Origin: Sphingomonas sp. Leaf230 | GTDB taxonomy: Bacteria > Pseudomonadota > Alphaproteobacteria > Sphingomonadales > Sphingomonadaceae | Direction: 5' to 3' | Length of the DNA stretch: 64,000 bases | Assembly (NCBI RefSeq): GCF_001421745.1 | Contig: NZ_LMKW01000008.1 | Span: forward strand, 311,027 to 375,026 | Shown here: one piece after another, positions 18,636-27,961 of the stretch | How positions within the stretch are numbered: position 1 is the stretch's first letter | Layout of the letters: every line of letters begins with the position of its first letter | Made by a program: the position numbers and the translations under genes | The notes under the pieces: model-generated | Seen by the model: only the letters and a program-made list of their open reading frames with translations | Databases searched by the model: none | What the model was told of the DNA's origin: nothing

Positions 18636-21287
18636 ATGTACGCCCCCCTCCCCGTCGCGGATCGCCGCGCCCGCGATCGATCGCCAGCCCCCGCCGTGTT
18701 CGGACTTGGCGAGGATGCGCGCGAACAGGTTGCCGAACTCCTCGATCGCAAGCTCGCGCAGGTCGCGGAAACCTGGCCGATCGCGGTTGCCACGCAGATG
18801 GTCGGCTGCGTCCTCCTCGTCGCGCTTGCGCTGATCGCACCGCCCACCGGTCTTGGCACCATCGTCCCGTCGATCGGCATCCATGCCGCGATCCTGGCGG
18901 CGCTGTCCGCAGGTGTGTTCGGCGTGTTGCGACTGCCGGGGTTGCGCGAATGGCCTGCCTATAAGCGCAACCGCGCGCTTACCGTCGGGGTCGCGGGGAT
19001 CGCAGCGCTGTCGCTGTCACTTCTGTGGGCCGTTGCGCGCGCGCCGTCGGGGTCGCTGCAACTCGCCTGCTGCGTCGCGGTGCTGGGGATGATCGCGGTT
19101 ACGGCGGTTAGCGTCCATGCGGTCCGCGCGGCGACGCTTGGGCTCGGCGCTGGGATCGTCGTCATGCTCGCGGTATGCGCGGGGATCGGTATGCCGCTAG
19201 TGGTCGCGATCGTGTTCCTCGGCAGCCTGGGAATCGTCGCGCACCGCCTCGCGCGGATCGACGTCGCGCAGGAACTGAACCGCGCAGAGAACGCGAACGA
19301 AGGCCGCCTCGCGATCCGGATGGTCGCCGAATTCGAGGACCAAGGTACCGGCTGGTTCTGGGAAGCCGACCGCCAGGGCCGCCTGACCTATCTGTCCGCT
19401 AAGGTCACCGACGAACTCGGCCTCGCCGACGACGCGGTCGGGCAACCGCTCACCGACCTGTTCCGCATGGACAACGACGCGCCGGGCACCGAACGGACGC
19501 TCGCCTTCCATATTGCCTCGCGCACGTCGTTCTCGGACTATTCGGTGTGCGCCGCGACCTCGCCCGATTGCGAACGCTGGTGGTCGATCTCAGGGAGGCC
19601 GGTGGTCGACGATCTCGGCCGCTTCCAGGGGTTCATCGGCTCGGGCCGCGACCTGACCGAACAGCGCAGGTCGGAGGCGGAGATCACGCGGCTGGCGTTG
19701 TTCGACGGGCTCACCGGGCTCGCGAACCGCCAGCGGATGCGATCGTCGCTCGACAAGACGCTCGCGCAGAATACCGGTCCCTATCGCGCGACGTCGTTGT
19801 TCCTGATGGATCTCGATCGGTTCAAGGCGGTCAACGATACGCTGGGCCACCAGGCGGGCGACACGTTGTTGAAGCAGGTCGCGCAACGGCTCCAGCGCGG
19901 CATCGCGGATGCGGGGCTGGTCGGGCGGCTGGGCGGCGACGAGTTCCAGGTCGTGCTGCCCGGCATCGCCGACCGCGACACGCTCGCCGCGTTGTCGCGT
20001 GAAGTGATCGCATCGCTGTCCGAACCCTATTTCATCAGCGGGACGTCGGTCACGATCGGCTGCTCGATCGGCATCGCGATCGCACCCGACGATGGCGACG
20101 ACGCCGAGACGCTCGTCCGTAACGCCGATCTCGCGCTGTACGCGGCCAAAGCCGATGGCCGCGGTGTCCACCGCTTCTATTCGGACGACATGCTGACCGG
20201 CGCGCGCACCCGGAAACTGCTCGAGGATGACCTGCGCGCGGCGATCTCAGATGGCGCGTTCCACCTCTGCTACCAGCCGATCGTCAGCACGAAGTCGGCG
20301 CAGATCGTCGGCTACGAAGCGCTGATCCGCTGGAACCACCCGACGCGCGGGCTCGTCTCGCCCGCCGACTTCATCCCGGTCGCGGAGGAATGCGGGCTGA
20401 TCGAGGCGATCGGCGAATGGGTGCTGCGGACCGCGTGCCTGGAGGCGGCGCGCTGGCCCGGCTCGGTGCGCGTCGCGGTCAACGTCTCGCCGATCCAGTT
20501 CGCCAACCCCGCTCTGCCCGCGCTCGTCACCAGCGCGCTCGCCCAGTCTGGGATCGCCGCGGGACGCCTCGAACTGGAGATCACCGAAGGCGTGTTCCTC
20601 GACGAGACGCGCTCGTCGGAACAGATGTTCAGGGCGCTGAAGGGGATCGGCGTGCGGCTTGCGTTGGACGATTTCGGCACCGGTTATTCGTCGCTCGGCT
20701 ACTTACGCAACGCGCCGTTCGACAAGATCAAGATCGACCAGTCGTTCGTGCGCGGTGCGGCCGAGCCGGGCAACCGCAACGCCGCGATCATCAAGGCTAT
20801 CGTCACGCTCGCCGACACGCTCGGCATGGAGACGACCGCCGAGGGGGTCGAGGTGCAGGACGAGATCGACCTGATCCGCGACCTCGGGTGCAGCCATATC
20901 CAGGGCTATGTCTATGGCCGCCCGGTCCGCGCGGACGAGGCGTTGCGGCAATTGGGAGTCGAGAACGGCACCGCCGCCGCGAGCGGCTTCAAGGTCAGCC
21001 GTGCACCGCGCACCAAGATGCTGCGCTCCGCCCGGATCGCGATCGACGGGGTCCGCGGCGACGTTCGCATCCGCGACATATCGACCTCGGGCGCGATGCT
21101 CGACGGGCTGCGGATCGACGGCAACCCCGACGGCGTCGAGATGCAGATCGAACTGGTCGAGGACCAGATGTTCGGCGCGCGCATCCGCTGGGCCCGCGCC
21201 GGCAAGGCGGGAATCGAGTTCCACGAGGCGTTCAACCTGGAACGGCTGAACCAGGGCCACTCCGCGCGTCTTCGCCGGACTGGGTGA
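18636..21287 (+). CDS. Membrane-anchored PAS-GGDEF-EAL-PilZ cyclic di-GMP enzyme
   Basis: The 883-residue protein has about five N-terminal membrane segments (50-210), a PAS-like sensor region (about 225-345), a GGDEF domain with intact GGDEF, an EAL domain with YEALIRW, the DDFGTGYSS loop and EGVE, and a C-terminal PilZ domain with DISTSG. Both making and breaking of cyclic di-GMP appear chemically possible. The product-inhibition site RxxD before GGDEF is absent (the aligned residues are ADAG), so synthesis may escape feedback. The PilZ Arg motif is imperfect. The gene stands alone between the efflux operon and a repeat cluster. Confidence 0.93.
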   Translation: MYAPLPVADRRARDRSPAPAVFGLGEDAREQVAELLDRKLAQVAETWPIAVATQMVGCVLLVALALIAPPTGLGTIVPSIGIHAAILAALSAGVFGVLRLPGLREWPAYKRNRALTVGVAGIAALSLSLLWAVARAPSGSLQLACCVAVLGMIAVTAVSVHAVRAATLGLGAGIVVMLAVCAGIGMPLVVAIVFLGSLGIVAHRLARIDVAQELNRAENANEGRLAIRMVAEFEDQGTGWFWEADRQGRLTYLSAKVTDELGLADDAVGQPLTDLFRMDNDAPGTERTLAFHIASRTSFSDYSVCAATSPDCERWWSISGRPVVDDLGRFQGFIGSGRDLTEQRRSEAEITRLALFDGLTGLANRQRMRSSLDKTLAQNTGPYRATSLFLMDLDRFKAVNDTLGHQAGDTLLKQVAQRLQRGIADAGLVGRLGGDEFQVVLPGIADRDTLAALSREVIASLSEPYFISGTSVTIGCSIGIAIAPDDGDDAETLVRNADLALYAAKADGRGVHRFYSDDMLTGARTRKLLEDDLRAAISDGAFHLCYQPIVSTKSAQIVGYEALIRWNHPTRGLVSPADFIPVAEECGLIEAIGEWVLRTACLEAARWPGSVRVAVNVSPIQFANPALPALVTSALAQSGIAAGRLELEITEGVFLDETRSSEQMFRALKGIGVRLALDDFGTGYSSLGYLRNAPFDKIKIDQSFVRGAAEPGNRNAAIIKAIVTLADTLGMETTAEGVEVQDEIDLIRDLGCSHIQGYVYGRPVRADEALRQLGVENGTAAASGFKVSRAPRTKMLRSARIAIDGVRGDVRIRDISTSGAMLDGLRIDGNPDGVEMQIELVEDQMFGARIRWARAGKAGIEFHEAFNLERLNQGHSARLRRTG

Positions 21288-21360
21288 ATTGGGCAAAACG
21301 GCGTTTGAGTTCCCCTAAGGGTAGGGACATATCAAACGAGGCGGGTACGTCTGCTTTCTA

Positions 21361-21440
21361 GTTCCCCCGCGAAGGCGGGGGCCCAGGATCAAGCAGCGCG
21401 ACCGCTTGCGACTCCTGGACTCCCGCCTTCGCGGGAGAAC
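21361..21440. repeat. Paired inverted palindromic repeat, family A, copy 3
   Basis: Arms CCCCCGCGAAGGCGGGG and TCCCGCCTTCGCGGGA are the same as in the other copies, but the spacer is longer (about 40 bp) and contains GGATCAAGCAGCG, shared with the family C spacer at 952-1039. This points to exchange between families. Confidence 0.85.
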
Positions 21441-21451
21441 GGTAAAAGTCC

Positions 21452-21557
21452 ACCACCCCGGCGGAGGCCGGGGCCCAATTGGAGAGGTCGTCGTAACAGC
21501 GAACGACGTTCGCTAATCCACGTTTCCCAATTGGGCCCCGGCCTCCGCCGGGGTGGT
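21452..21557. repeat. REPIN-like paired repeat, family B, copy 3 of 4
   Basis: The 106 bp unit differs from copies 1 and 2 by matched changes in both arms (GGCGGAGGCC and GGCCTCCGCC), that is, a compensatory substitution keeping the stem. The rest of the gap 21288-21678 shows no gene. Confidence 0.92.
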
Positions 21558-21678
21558 AGGTAATCTCCTAGAATGGTGGGATAAATTGTCGAGTTCCCCG
21601 CTCAACGGCGGCCTGCGCAAGGGCCCGGAAGCCACCCATTCCCGGGAACCAACCGCCGCCTCCCACCGTCTCACCCTC

Positions 21679-22404
21679 ATGGTACATCGCGCCCCGATCA
21701 AAGCCCTCGCGTTCGACGTGTTCGGCACCGTGGTCGACTGGCGCTCCGGTATCGCGCGCGACGCCGCCCCGATCCTTGCCCGCCTCGACCGCGGCGACAT
21801 CGACCCGCACCGCTTTGCCGACGGCTGGCGCAAACGCTATCAACCGGCGCTCGAGGAGGTCCGCAGCGGACGGCGGCCGTTCGTCATTCTCGACACGCTC
21901 CACCGCGAGGCACTCGAAGACCTGCTCCGTCACCACGGCGTCGACCCGGCTGCGGTGGACGAAGATACGCTCACCGACCTGACTCACGCCTGGCACCGGC
22001 TCGATCCCTGGCCCGACTCGGTCGAGGGCCTCACCCGCCTCAAGACCCGGTACCCGATCGTCACGCTCAGCAATGGCAACATTGCGCTCATGCTGGAGAT
22101 GGCGCGCCACGGTGGCCTGCCCTGGGATGCGATTCTCGGGGCTGAAGTCAGCCGTGTCTACAAGCCGCTCGCCGAATCGTACCTCGCCACCGCGCGCATG
22201 CTAGCGATTGATCCGGCCGAACTCTGCCTCGTCGCCGCGCACCATAGCGACCTCGCCGCCGCCCGCGCCGCCGGCCTGCAGACCGCATACGTCGCTCGCC
22301 CGCTCGAATATGGCGGTCGCGCGGCGCCCGATGCAGACGCGGCACAGGATTGGGACTTTAGTGCCGATACGCTCACGCAACTGGCCACAGAACTATGTTC
22401 GTGA
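21679..22404 (+). CDS. Haloacid dehalogenase, type II
   Basis: This 241-residue cytoplasmic hydrolase resembles L-2-haloacid dehalogenases. FDVFGTVVDWR contains the nucleophile Asp near residue 12 and the start of the substrate-binding loop; LSNGN and the Lys in SRVYKPL are the other catalytic elements; AAHHSDLAAARAAGLQTAY is the usual C-terminal signature. The frame is open for 42 codons upstream, but these include repeat DNA, so the ATG at 21679 (MVHRAPIK) is used although no clear ribosome binding site precedes it. Real substrate is unknown; many members do not act on haloacids. Confidence 0.88.
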   Translation: MVHRAPIKALAFDVFGTVVDWRSGIARDAAPILARLDRGDIDPHRFADGWRKRYQPALEEVRSGRRPFVILDTLHREALEDLLRHHGVDPAAVDEDTLTDLTHAWHRLDPWPDSVEGLTRLKTRYPIVTLSNGNIALMLEMARHGGLPWDAILGAEVSRVYKPLAESYLATARMLAIDPAELCLVAAHHSDLAAARAAGLQTAYVARPLEYGGRAAPDADAAQDWDFSADTLTQLATELCS

Positions 22405-22497
22405 CTAACCTATGATAGTCCGAACAATGGATAATGCCGCGATCAACGGGTATCGGGTTTGCCGGACTGTCGCCGACACATGCCCCAAGGACCTGAG

Positions 22498-24606
22498 ATG
22501 AAGACCGATATCCCGGCGGACGCGGATTTCCTGACCGGCGGCGGCGAGATGGCCGCGATGATCCGCGCCCACGACTGGTCGTCGTCGCCGCTCGGCCCGA
22601 TCGAAGGCTGGCCGCAGTCGCTTCGCTCGATCGCCTCGCTGATGCTCGCGTCGGAATTTGCGATGTTCGCCGCCTGGGGCCCGGAGTTGGGTTTCCTCTA
22701 CAACGATCACTATGCGCGCCTGCTGCACGACAAGCATCCGCACGCATTGGGTCGACGGTTCAACGACATCTGGGGCGACGTGTGGGCGGACATCAGCCCG
22801 CTCGTCGACAAGGCGCTGGCGGGGGAAGCCTCGTTCTTCGAGAACCTGCCTCTCGTCACCAATCGCAAGGGATATGACGAACAGGCGTGGTTCACCTTCT
22901 CCTACTCGCCGGTGCGGGACGAGAGCGGCGCCGTCGCGGGCATGTTCTGCTCGACCTACGAAAGCACCGAACGGGTCCTGGCAGAGCGCGCGCTGCGTGA
23001 CGAACGCGAGCGGATGGGCCAGATGTTCGCGCAGGCGCCGACTTTCATGGCGATGCTGCGCGGGCCCGAGCACCGGTTCGAGCTGGCCAATCCCGGCTAT
23101 AGCAAGCTCGTCGGCCACCGGGAGGTACTCGGCCGCACCGTCGCCGAGGCGTTGCCCGACGCGGTCGAGCAAGGGTTTCTCGATCTGCTCGACGGCGTGT
23201 TCGCGAACGGTGAGGCGTTCACCGCGCACGGCATGCTCTATGCGGTTCAGGCCGAACCCGGCGGTCCGGTCGACGATCGCTATCTCGATTTCGTCTACCA
23301 GCCGATCCGTGACGCGACCGGCGCGGTCGTCGGCATCTTCGTCGAGGGGGCGGACGTCACCGATCGCAAGCGGCTCGAACGCGACCTGCAATCGCTCAAT
23401 GCCGACCTCGAACAGCGCGTCCGCGACCGGACCCAGGAACTGATCGAGGCGCAGGAGGCCCTCCGCCAGGCACAGAAGATGGAGGCGGTCGGGCAACTCA
23501 CCGGCGGCATCGCACACGACTTCAACAACCTGTTGCAGGGCATCACCGGCAGCCTGGAGATCGTCCAGCGCCGCGTCGCACAAGGCCGGGTGAGCGAGCT
23601 CGATCGCTTCATCACCGGCGCGACCACCGCCGCGAACCGCGCCGCGTCGCTCACCCACCGCCTGCTGGCGTTCTCGCGCCGCCAGCCGCTCGATCCGCGC
23701 CCGGTCAAGGTCAACCCGTTGGTCGCGTCGCTCGAGGACCTGCTTCGCCGCACCACCGGCGAGCAGATCGAGCTAGAGACGGTGCTCGGCGCCGGCCTGT
23801 GGACGACATTGTGCGATCCCAACCAGCTCGAGAATTCGCTGCTCAACCTCGTCATCAACGCGCGCGACGCGATGCCGCATGGTGGCAAGCTCACGATCGA
23901 GACCTGCAACGCGCACCTCGACGACCATTTCGCCGCCAGCCAGCGCGACGTCCGGCCCGGCCATTACGTCTGCATCTGCGTGTCCGACACCGGCACCGGC
24001 ATGTCCGCCGACACGATCGCCAAGGCGTTCGAGCCGTTCTTCACCACCAAGCCGATCGGCCAGGGTACGGGGCTCGGCCTGTCGATGATCTACGGCTTCG
24101 CGCGCCAGTCGGAGGGCTATGCGAGGATCTATAGCGAGCTTGGCCAGGGCACGACGATCAAGCTGTATTTGCCGCGTCACTACGGCGAAGCGGAGCAGGA
24201 CGAAGCGCTTCCCGGCCTGACGCAGGAGCATGTCACCGATGCCGGCGAGATCGTGCTGGTGGTCGAGGACGATTCGGTCGTCCGCGCGTTGATCGTCGAG
24301 GTGCTGGGCGAATTGGGCTATCAGGCGGTCGAGGCACATGACGGTCCCGCCGGGCTTGAGCGCCTGCGCACGATGGAGCGCGTCGACCTGCTCGTCACCG
24401 ACATCGGCCTACCAGGACTGAACGGTCGCCAAGTCGCCGATGCGGGTCGTGCGCTGCGTCCGGGGCTCCGCGTGCTGTTCATGACGGGCTATGCGGAGAA
24501 TGCCGCGCTGGCGTCGGGCTTCCTTGAGCCGGGGATGTCGATGATCACCAAGCCGTTCGCGATGGAGGCGTTGGCGACGCAGATCCGGACGATGATCGAG
24601 GGGTAG
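22498..24606 (+). CDS. PAS-domain hybrid sensor histidine kinase with receiver domain
   Basis: The 702-residue protein has two N-terminal PAS/GAF-like sensor regions (about 20-170 and 185-300), a coiled coil, the phosphoacceptor helix with GGIAHDFNNLL, an ATPase domain with NLVINARDAM and GTGLGLSMIYGF, and a C-terminal receiver with phosphorylatable Asp in LLVTDIGLPG and the conserved Lys in MITKPF. No membrane segment is seen, so the signal is probably cytoplasmic. AAGGA six bases before the ATG at 22498 chooses this start over an upstream TTG and ATG. No response regulator or target gene adjoins it. Confidence 0.93.
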   Translation: MKTDIPADADFLTGGGEMAAMIRAHDWSSSPLGPIEGWPQSLRSIASLMLASEFAMFAAWGPELGFLYNDHYARLLHDKHPHALGRRFNDIWGDVWADISPLVDKALAGEASFFENLPLVTNRKGYDEQAWFTFSYSPVRDESGAVAGMFCSTYESTERVLAERALRDERERMGQMFAQAPTFMAMLRGPEHRFELANPGYSKLVGHREVLGRTVAEALPDAVEQGFLDLLDGVFANGEAFTAHGMLYAVQAEPGGPVDDRYLDFVYQPIRDATGAVVGIFVEGADVTDRKRLERDLQSLNADLEQRVRDRTQELIEAQEALRQAQKMEAVGQLTGGIAHDFNNLLQGITGSLEIVQRRVAQGRVSELDRFITGATTAANRAASLTHRLLAFSRRQPLDPRPVKVNPLVASLEDLLRRTTGEQIELETVLGAGLWTTLCDPNQLENSLLNLVINARDAMPHGGKLTIETCNAHLDDHFAASQRDVRPGHYVCICVSDTGTGMSADTIAKAFEPFFTTKPIGQGTGLGLSMIYGFARQSEGYARIYSELGQGTTIKLYLPRHYGEAEQDEALPGLTQEHVTDAGEIVLVVEDDSVVRALIVEVLGELGYQAVEAHDGPAGLERLRTMERVDLLVTDIGLPGLNGRQVADAGRALRPGLRVLFMTGYAENAALASGFLEPGMSMITKPFAMEALATQIRTMIEG

Positions 24607-24633
24607 AGGCAGGCCACCCCTCGTCCAAATGCC

Positions 24634-24739
24634 ACCACCCCGGCGGAGGCCGGGGCCCAAGTGGAAAGGTGGTCATAACGGCGCGCCGCGTTTCGTTATC
24701 ACCGTCCCCCGATTGGGCCCCGGCCTTCGCCGGGGTGGT
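24634..24739. repeat. REPIN-like paired repeat, family B, copy 4 of 4
   Basis: The left arm has the GGCGGAGGCC version and the right arm GGCCTTCGCC, so the two arms of this copy derive from different subtypes. It follows the kinase stop by 28 bp. Confidence 0.92.
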
Positions 24740-24780
24740 GCCGTCGAACTGGTTTGGATGAACCACCAACCAGACTTCGA

Positions 24781-24903
24781 TCCTCCCCCGCCAGGGGGAG
24801 GTGGCTGGCGCTTGCCAGACGGAGGGGGAGGAAAGGGAAAATCTCGGCTGCGCGCCCTCCCCCTCCGTCGCCTTCGGCGCCACCTCCCCCTTGCGGGGGA
24901 GGA
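24781..24903. repeat. Paired inverted repeat, family E
   Basis: Arms CCTCCCCCGCCAGGGGGAGG and CACCTCCCCCTTGCGGGGGA flank a spacer of about 80 bp that itself contains a GGAGGGGGAG and CTCCCCCTCC pair. The rest of the gap, 24904-25118, shows no gene that can be supported. Confidence 0.8.
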
Positions 24904-25118
24904 TCGTCATGGTCACCCCCTCTACCACCTTCAACCAAAGCAACATTTGCCATCTTCCACCCCGAAATAATTTTTCGTTCCCGCTTCGCCCCCTTGCGCT
25001 TCACGAACCCCGCAGAAGTCCACGCGTCGCGAATATGCCGCTCGGCCAACCCGCACGCGAACGCGACGAACCGAGGCCCCGACCACACCCGCACCCCCTT
25101 GCGTCTCTTCGCGCTTTG

Positions 25119-25166
25119 GCACAATCTCTTGGGGTTGCGTTCGGGGGCGGACCCAATCGCTGGTAG
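25119..25166 (+). promoter_or_regulatory. Tandem candidate NrdR boxes upstream of nrdA
   Basis: Two 16 bp sites, GCACAATCTCTTGGGG (25119-25134) and ACCCAATCGCTGGTAG (25151-25166), fit the NrdR-box pattern ACAC-A/T-ATATAT-A/T-GTGT most strongly at C-A-A-T and G. They are separated by 16 bp, so centres are 32 bp (three helical turns) apart, which is the known arrangement for NrdR repression of ribonucleotide reductase genes. The second box is weaker. The start codon is about 150 bp downstream. Confidence 0.5.
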
Positions 25167-25319
25167 AACAACCCTCGCATAGCCATATGCGATATGACCG
25201 TAAGCGCGCCTTCCACCGCCGCGATGGTCACTTTTTGTTCTCCCGTTAGGGGCCGTCTGATGGTAGCATGGCGACATGACGCCGATTCGAACGAATACAG
25301 AACACTAGGAGCGGTTTCG

Positions 25320-27239
25320 ATGGATTTCAGAGACAGCAGCCGGGATAGCGACATGACCACAGATACGATCGAACAGACCACTGCAACGCCCGCCGCCGAG
25401 GCCCCCAAGGCCCCGCGTCAGGCGCAGGACAGCCACTCCGTGCGCGCGCAGATCTACCCGGTCGAGGTCGATCATAGCCGCGACGCGCTGCTGACCGAGT
25501 TCGGCAAGGACACGCTCAAGGATCGCTACCTGCTCCCGGGCGAGAGCTACCAGGACCTGTTCGTCCGCGTCGCGTCGGCGTACGCCGACGATGCCGGCCA
25601 CGCGCAGCGCCTGTACGACGCGATCTCGAAGCTCTGGTTCATGCCCGCCACCCCCGTTCTGTCGAACGGCGGCACCGGTCGCGGCCTGCCGATCTCGTGC
25701 TACCTCAACTCGGTCCCCGACAGCCTCGGCGGGATCGTCGACACTTGGAACGAGAATGTCTGGCTCGCCTCGCGCGGCGGCGGCATTGGCACCTATTGGG
25801 GCAACGTCCGCGGCATCGGCGAGCCGGTCGGCCTCAACGGCAAGACCAGCGGCATCATCCCGTTCGTCCGCGTCATGGATTCGCTCACGCTCGCGATCAG
25901 CCAGGGTTCGCTGCGCCGTGGTTCGGCCGCGGTCTATCTCGACGTCTCGCACCCCGAGATCGAGGAATTCCTCGAAATCCGCAAACCTTCCGGCGATTTC
26001 AACCGTAAGGCTTTGAACCTCCACCACGGCGTGCTGATCACCGACGCCTTTATGGAGGCCGTCCGCAACGGCGAGGAATGGCACCTCCGCTCGCCGAAGG
26101 ATCAGGCGATCCGCGCCACCGTCGACGCGCGCTCGCTGTTCCAGAAACTCGTCGAGACGCGTCTCCAGACCGGCGAGCCGTACATCGTCTTCGCCGATCA
26201 CGTGAACAAGGCGATGCCGAAGCATCACCGCGAGCTCGGCCTCAAGGTCTCGACCTCGAACCTGTGTTCCGAGATCACGCTGCCGACCGGCAAGGATCAC
26301 CTCGGCAACGAGCGGACGGCGGTGTGCTGCCTGTCGTCGCTGAACCTCGAAACCTGGGATCAGTGGAAGGACGAGAAGGGCCTGATCGAGGACGTCATGC
26401 GCTTCCTCGACAACGTGCTGCAGGATTACATCGACCGCCACGAACCCGGCATGGAACGCGCCGCCTATTCGGCGGGCCGCGAGCGCTCGGTCGGGCTCGG
26501 CGTGATGGGCTTCCACTCGTTCCTCCAGGCGCGTGGGCTCGCGTTCGAGGGCGCGATGGCAAAGTCGTGGAACCTGCGCATGTTCAAGCACATCAGCAGC
26601 CAAGCCAACGAAGCCTCGATGCAGCTCGCGATCGAGCGCGGCCCCTGCCCCGATGCCGCCGACGTCGGCGCGATGGAGCGGTTCAGCTGCAAGATGGCGA
26701 TCGCGCCGACCGCGTCGATCTCGATCATCTGCGGCGGCACGTCGGCATGCATCGAGCCGATCCCGGCGAACATCTACACGCACAAGACGCTGTCGGGCAG
26801 CTTCTCGATCAAGAACCCGTATCTCGAAAAGATGCTGAGCGAGAAGTCGAAGAACTCGGACGCGGTGTGGAACTCGATCCTCGAGCAGGGTGGCTCGGTC
26901 CAGCATCTCGACTTCCTCTCGGTCGAGGAAAAGGACTGCTACAAGACGAGCTTCGAGATCGACCAGCGCTGGCTGCTCGAACTCGCCGCCGATCGCACGC
27001 CCTACATCGACCAGGCGCAGTCGCTGAACCTGTTCATCCCGGCGGACGTCGAGAAATGGGACCTGCTGATGCTTCACTTCCGCGCATGGGAGCTCGGCAT
27101 CAAGTCGCTCTATTACCTGCGTTCGAAGTCGGTCCAGCGTGCGGGCTTCGCTGGCGGCGTCGAGGCCGACAACACGATCGACCTGCGCCAGATCGACGTC
27201 GAGTCGAAGGATTACGATGAGTGCCTTGCCTGCCAGTAA
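25320..27239 (+). CDS. nrdA: Class I ribonucleoside-diphosphate reductase, alpha subunit
   Basis: The enzyme reduces ribonucleotides to deoxyribonucleotides. In the 639 residues the radical-site triad is NLCSE (Asn314, Cys316, Glu318), the active-site redox pair is Cys127 with Cys336 or Cys337, and the C-terminal shuttle pair is CLAC (635 and 638). There is no N-terminal ATP-cone, explaining the short length compared with about 760 in Escherichia coli. AGGA nine bases upstream supports the ATG at 25320 over an in-frame ATG at 25353. It is followed by DUF2171 on the opposite strand and then by nrdB 720 bp away. Confidence 0.96.
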   Translation: MDFRDSSRDSDMTTDTIEQTTATPAAEAPKAPRQAQDSHSVRAQIYPVEVDHSRDALLTEFGKDTLKDRYLLPGESYQDLFVRVASAYADDAGHAQRLYDAISKLWFMPATPVLSNGGTGRGLPISCYLNSVPDSLGGIVDTWNENVWLASRGGGIGTYWGNVRGIGEPVGLNGKTSGIIPFVRVMDSLTLAISQGSLRRGSAAVYLDVSHPEIEEFLEIRKPSGDFNRKALNLHHGVLITDAFMEAVRNGEEWHLRSPKDQAIRATVDARSLFQKLVETRLQTGEPYIVFADHVNKAMPKHHRELGLKVSTSNLCSEITLPTGKDHLGNERTAVCCLSSLNLETWDQWKDEKGLIEDVMRFLDNVLQDYIDRHEPGMERAAYSAGRERSVGLGVMGFHSFLQARGLAFEGAMAKSWNLRMFKHISSQANEASMQLAIERGPCPDAADVGAMERFSCKMAIAPTASISIICGGTSACIEPIPANIYTHKTLSGSFSIKNPYLEKMLSEKSKNSDAVWNSILEQGGSVQHLDFLSVEEKDCYKTSFEIDQRWLLELAADRTPYIDQAQSLNLFIPADVEKWDLLMLHFRAWELGIKSLYYLRSKSVQRAGFAGGVEADNTIDLRQIDVESKDYDECLACQ

Positions 27240-27301
27240 GGCCTCTCGGCGTTCAAGCGTGACCCCGGCCCGTGACACGCGGACCGGAGAGCGCCTGACG
27301 C

Positions 27302-27336
27302 AAAAAACCCCGGCCCGCGCGAAGCGGACCGGGGTT
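27302..27336 (-). terminator. Rho-independent terminator of the DUF2171 gene
   Basis: AACCCCGG-C-CCGC pairs with GCGG-A-CCGGGGTT around a GCGAA loop. On the minus strand the stem is followed by six T residues. It may also slow polymerase leaving nrdA on the plus strand, where no T-run follows. Confidence 0.8.
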
Positions 27337-27378
27337 CGGGCAGGCTATGCGGCGCGTGTCGAACGCACCGCCAGCGCG

Positions 27379-27639
27379 TTATGCCTCTTCTTCGAACGTC
27401 ACCGCCACGTCGGCGTTGGCGGAAAGCCGGACCTTGCCGTCCTCGATATCCGCGACCAGCCCGAGCGAGATGAAGTGATGATGCCCTTCATGGCTGCCCG
27501 TCCCCTCGACGACCTGCGCGCCCGAGTCCTTCTTGGTCAGCTTGATGCGGTTGCCTTCGACCTTGTCGACGGTACCGACATGGACGCCGTCCGCGCCGAT
27601 GACTTCGGCATGTTCCTGGATCTTGGTTGCATCGACCAT
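27379..27639 (-). CDS. DUF2171 domain-containing protein
   Basis: The 86-residue acidic protein fits DUF2171 over its full length: V-x-x-x-D-G-V-H-V-G-T-V-D-K-V-E-G near residues 15-30, then the His cluster SHEGHHHF in the middle. The fold is PRC-barrel-like; its role is unknown and it is often linked to stress regulons. It is transcribed against the nrd genes and has its own terminator 43 bp downstream, so it is an independent unit. Confidence 0.88.
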   Translation of the reverse strand: MVDATKIQEHAEVIGADGVHVGTVDKVEGNRIKLTKKDSGAQVVEGTGSHEGHHHFISLGLVADIEDGKVRLSANADVAVTFEEEA

Positions 27640-27695
27640 GGTCGTTCTCCTGTGTTGGGTTCGGGTGCTGAACGCGCGCCGGGCGAGTTGGTCGC

Positions 27696-27899
27696 ATGAC
27701 GTATGGTTCAGCTATCATGTTCGTGGTCGCAGGCGTGCTCGGAATCGTCGGCACCGCGATGCTGTTCCGTTTGCGCAGCCCGAGCATCACCGAGCAACAG
27801 ACCTACGCGTTCCGCATGATCGGCATCATGCTCACCTCCGCCGCGATCGTTCTCGCGATGTCCGCCGCCGCGATGTGGCAATGGAGCACCGAGACATGA
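27696..27899 (+). CDS. Small two-helix membrane protein
   Basis: The 67-residue product has two strongly hydrophobic segments (about 5-24 and 41-62) joined by a short polar linker with FRLRSPSITEQQ. No family is recognised. It has an ATG start with a weak GAG upstream and ends 62 bp before nrdB, so it could be in the nrdB leader transcript. Codon use is like the neighbours. It may be a real conserved small protein, but the evidence is only hydropathy and position. Confidence 0.55.
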   Translation: MTYGSAIMFVVAGVLGIVGTAMLFRLRSPSITEQQTYAFRMIGIMLTSAAIVLAMSAAAMWQWSTET

Positions 27900-27961
27900 A
27901 ACACGCGACCTGATCCCCCCAGTTTCTCGATATAAAACCAATCTTCCGAAAGGCTTACCCC

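Noticed and set aside
24699-25277. 192-codon minus-strand frame upstream of nrdA
   Set aside because: Mostly repeat sequence and crosses the candidate NrdR boxes; no start signal.
25305-27278. 657-codon minus-strand frame opposite nrdA
   Set aside because: Antisense shadow caused by GC-rich third positions; the nrdA catalytic motifs explain the DNA.
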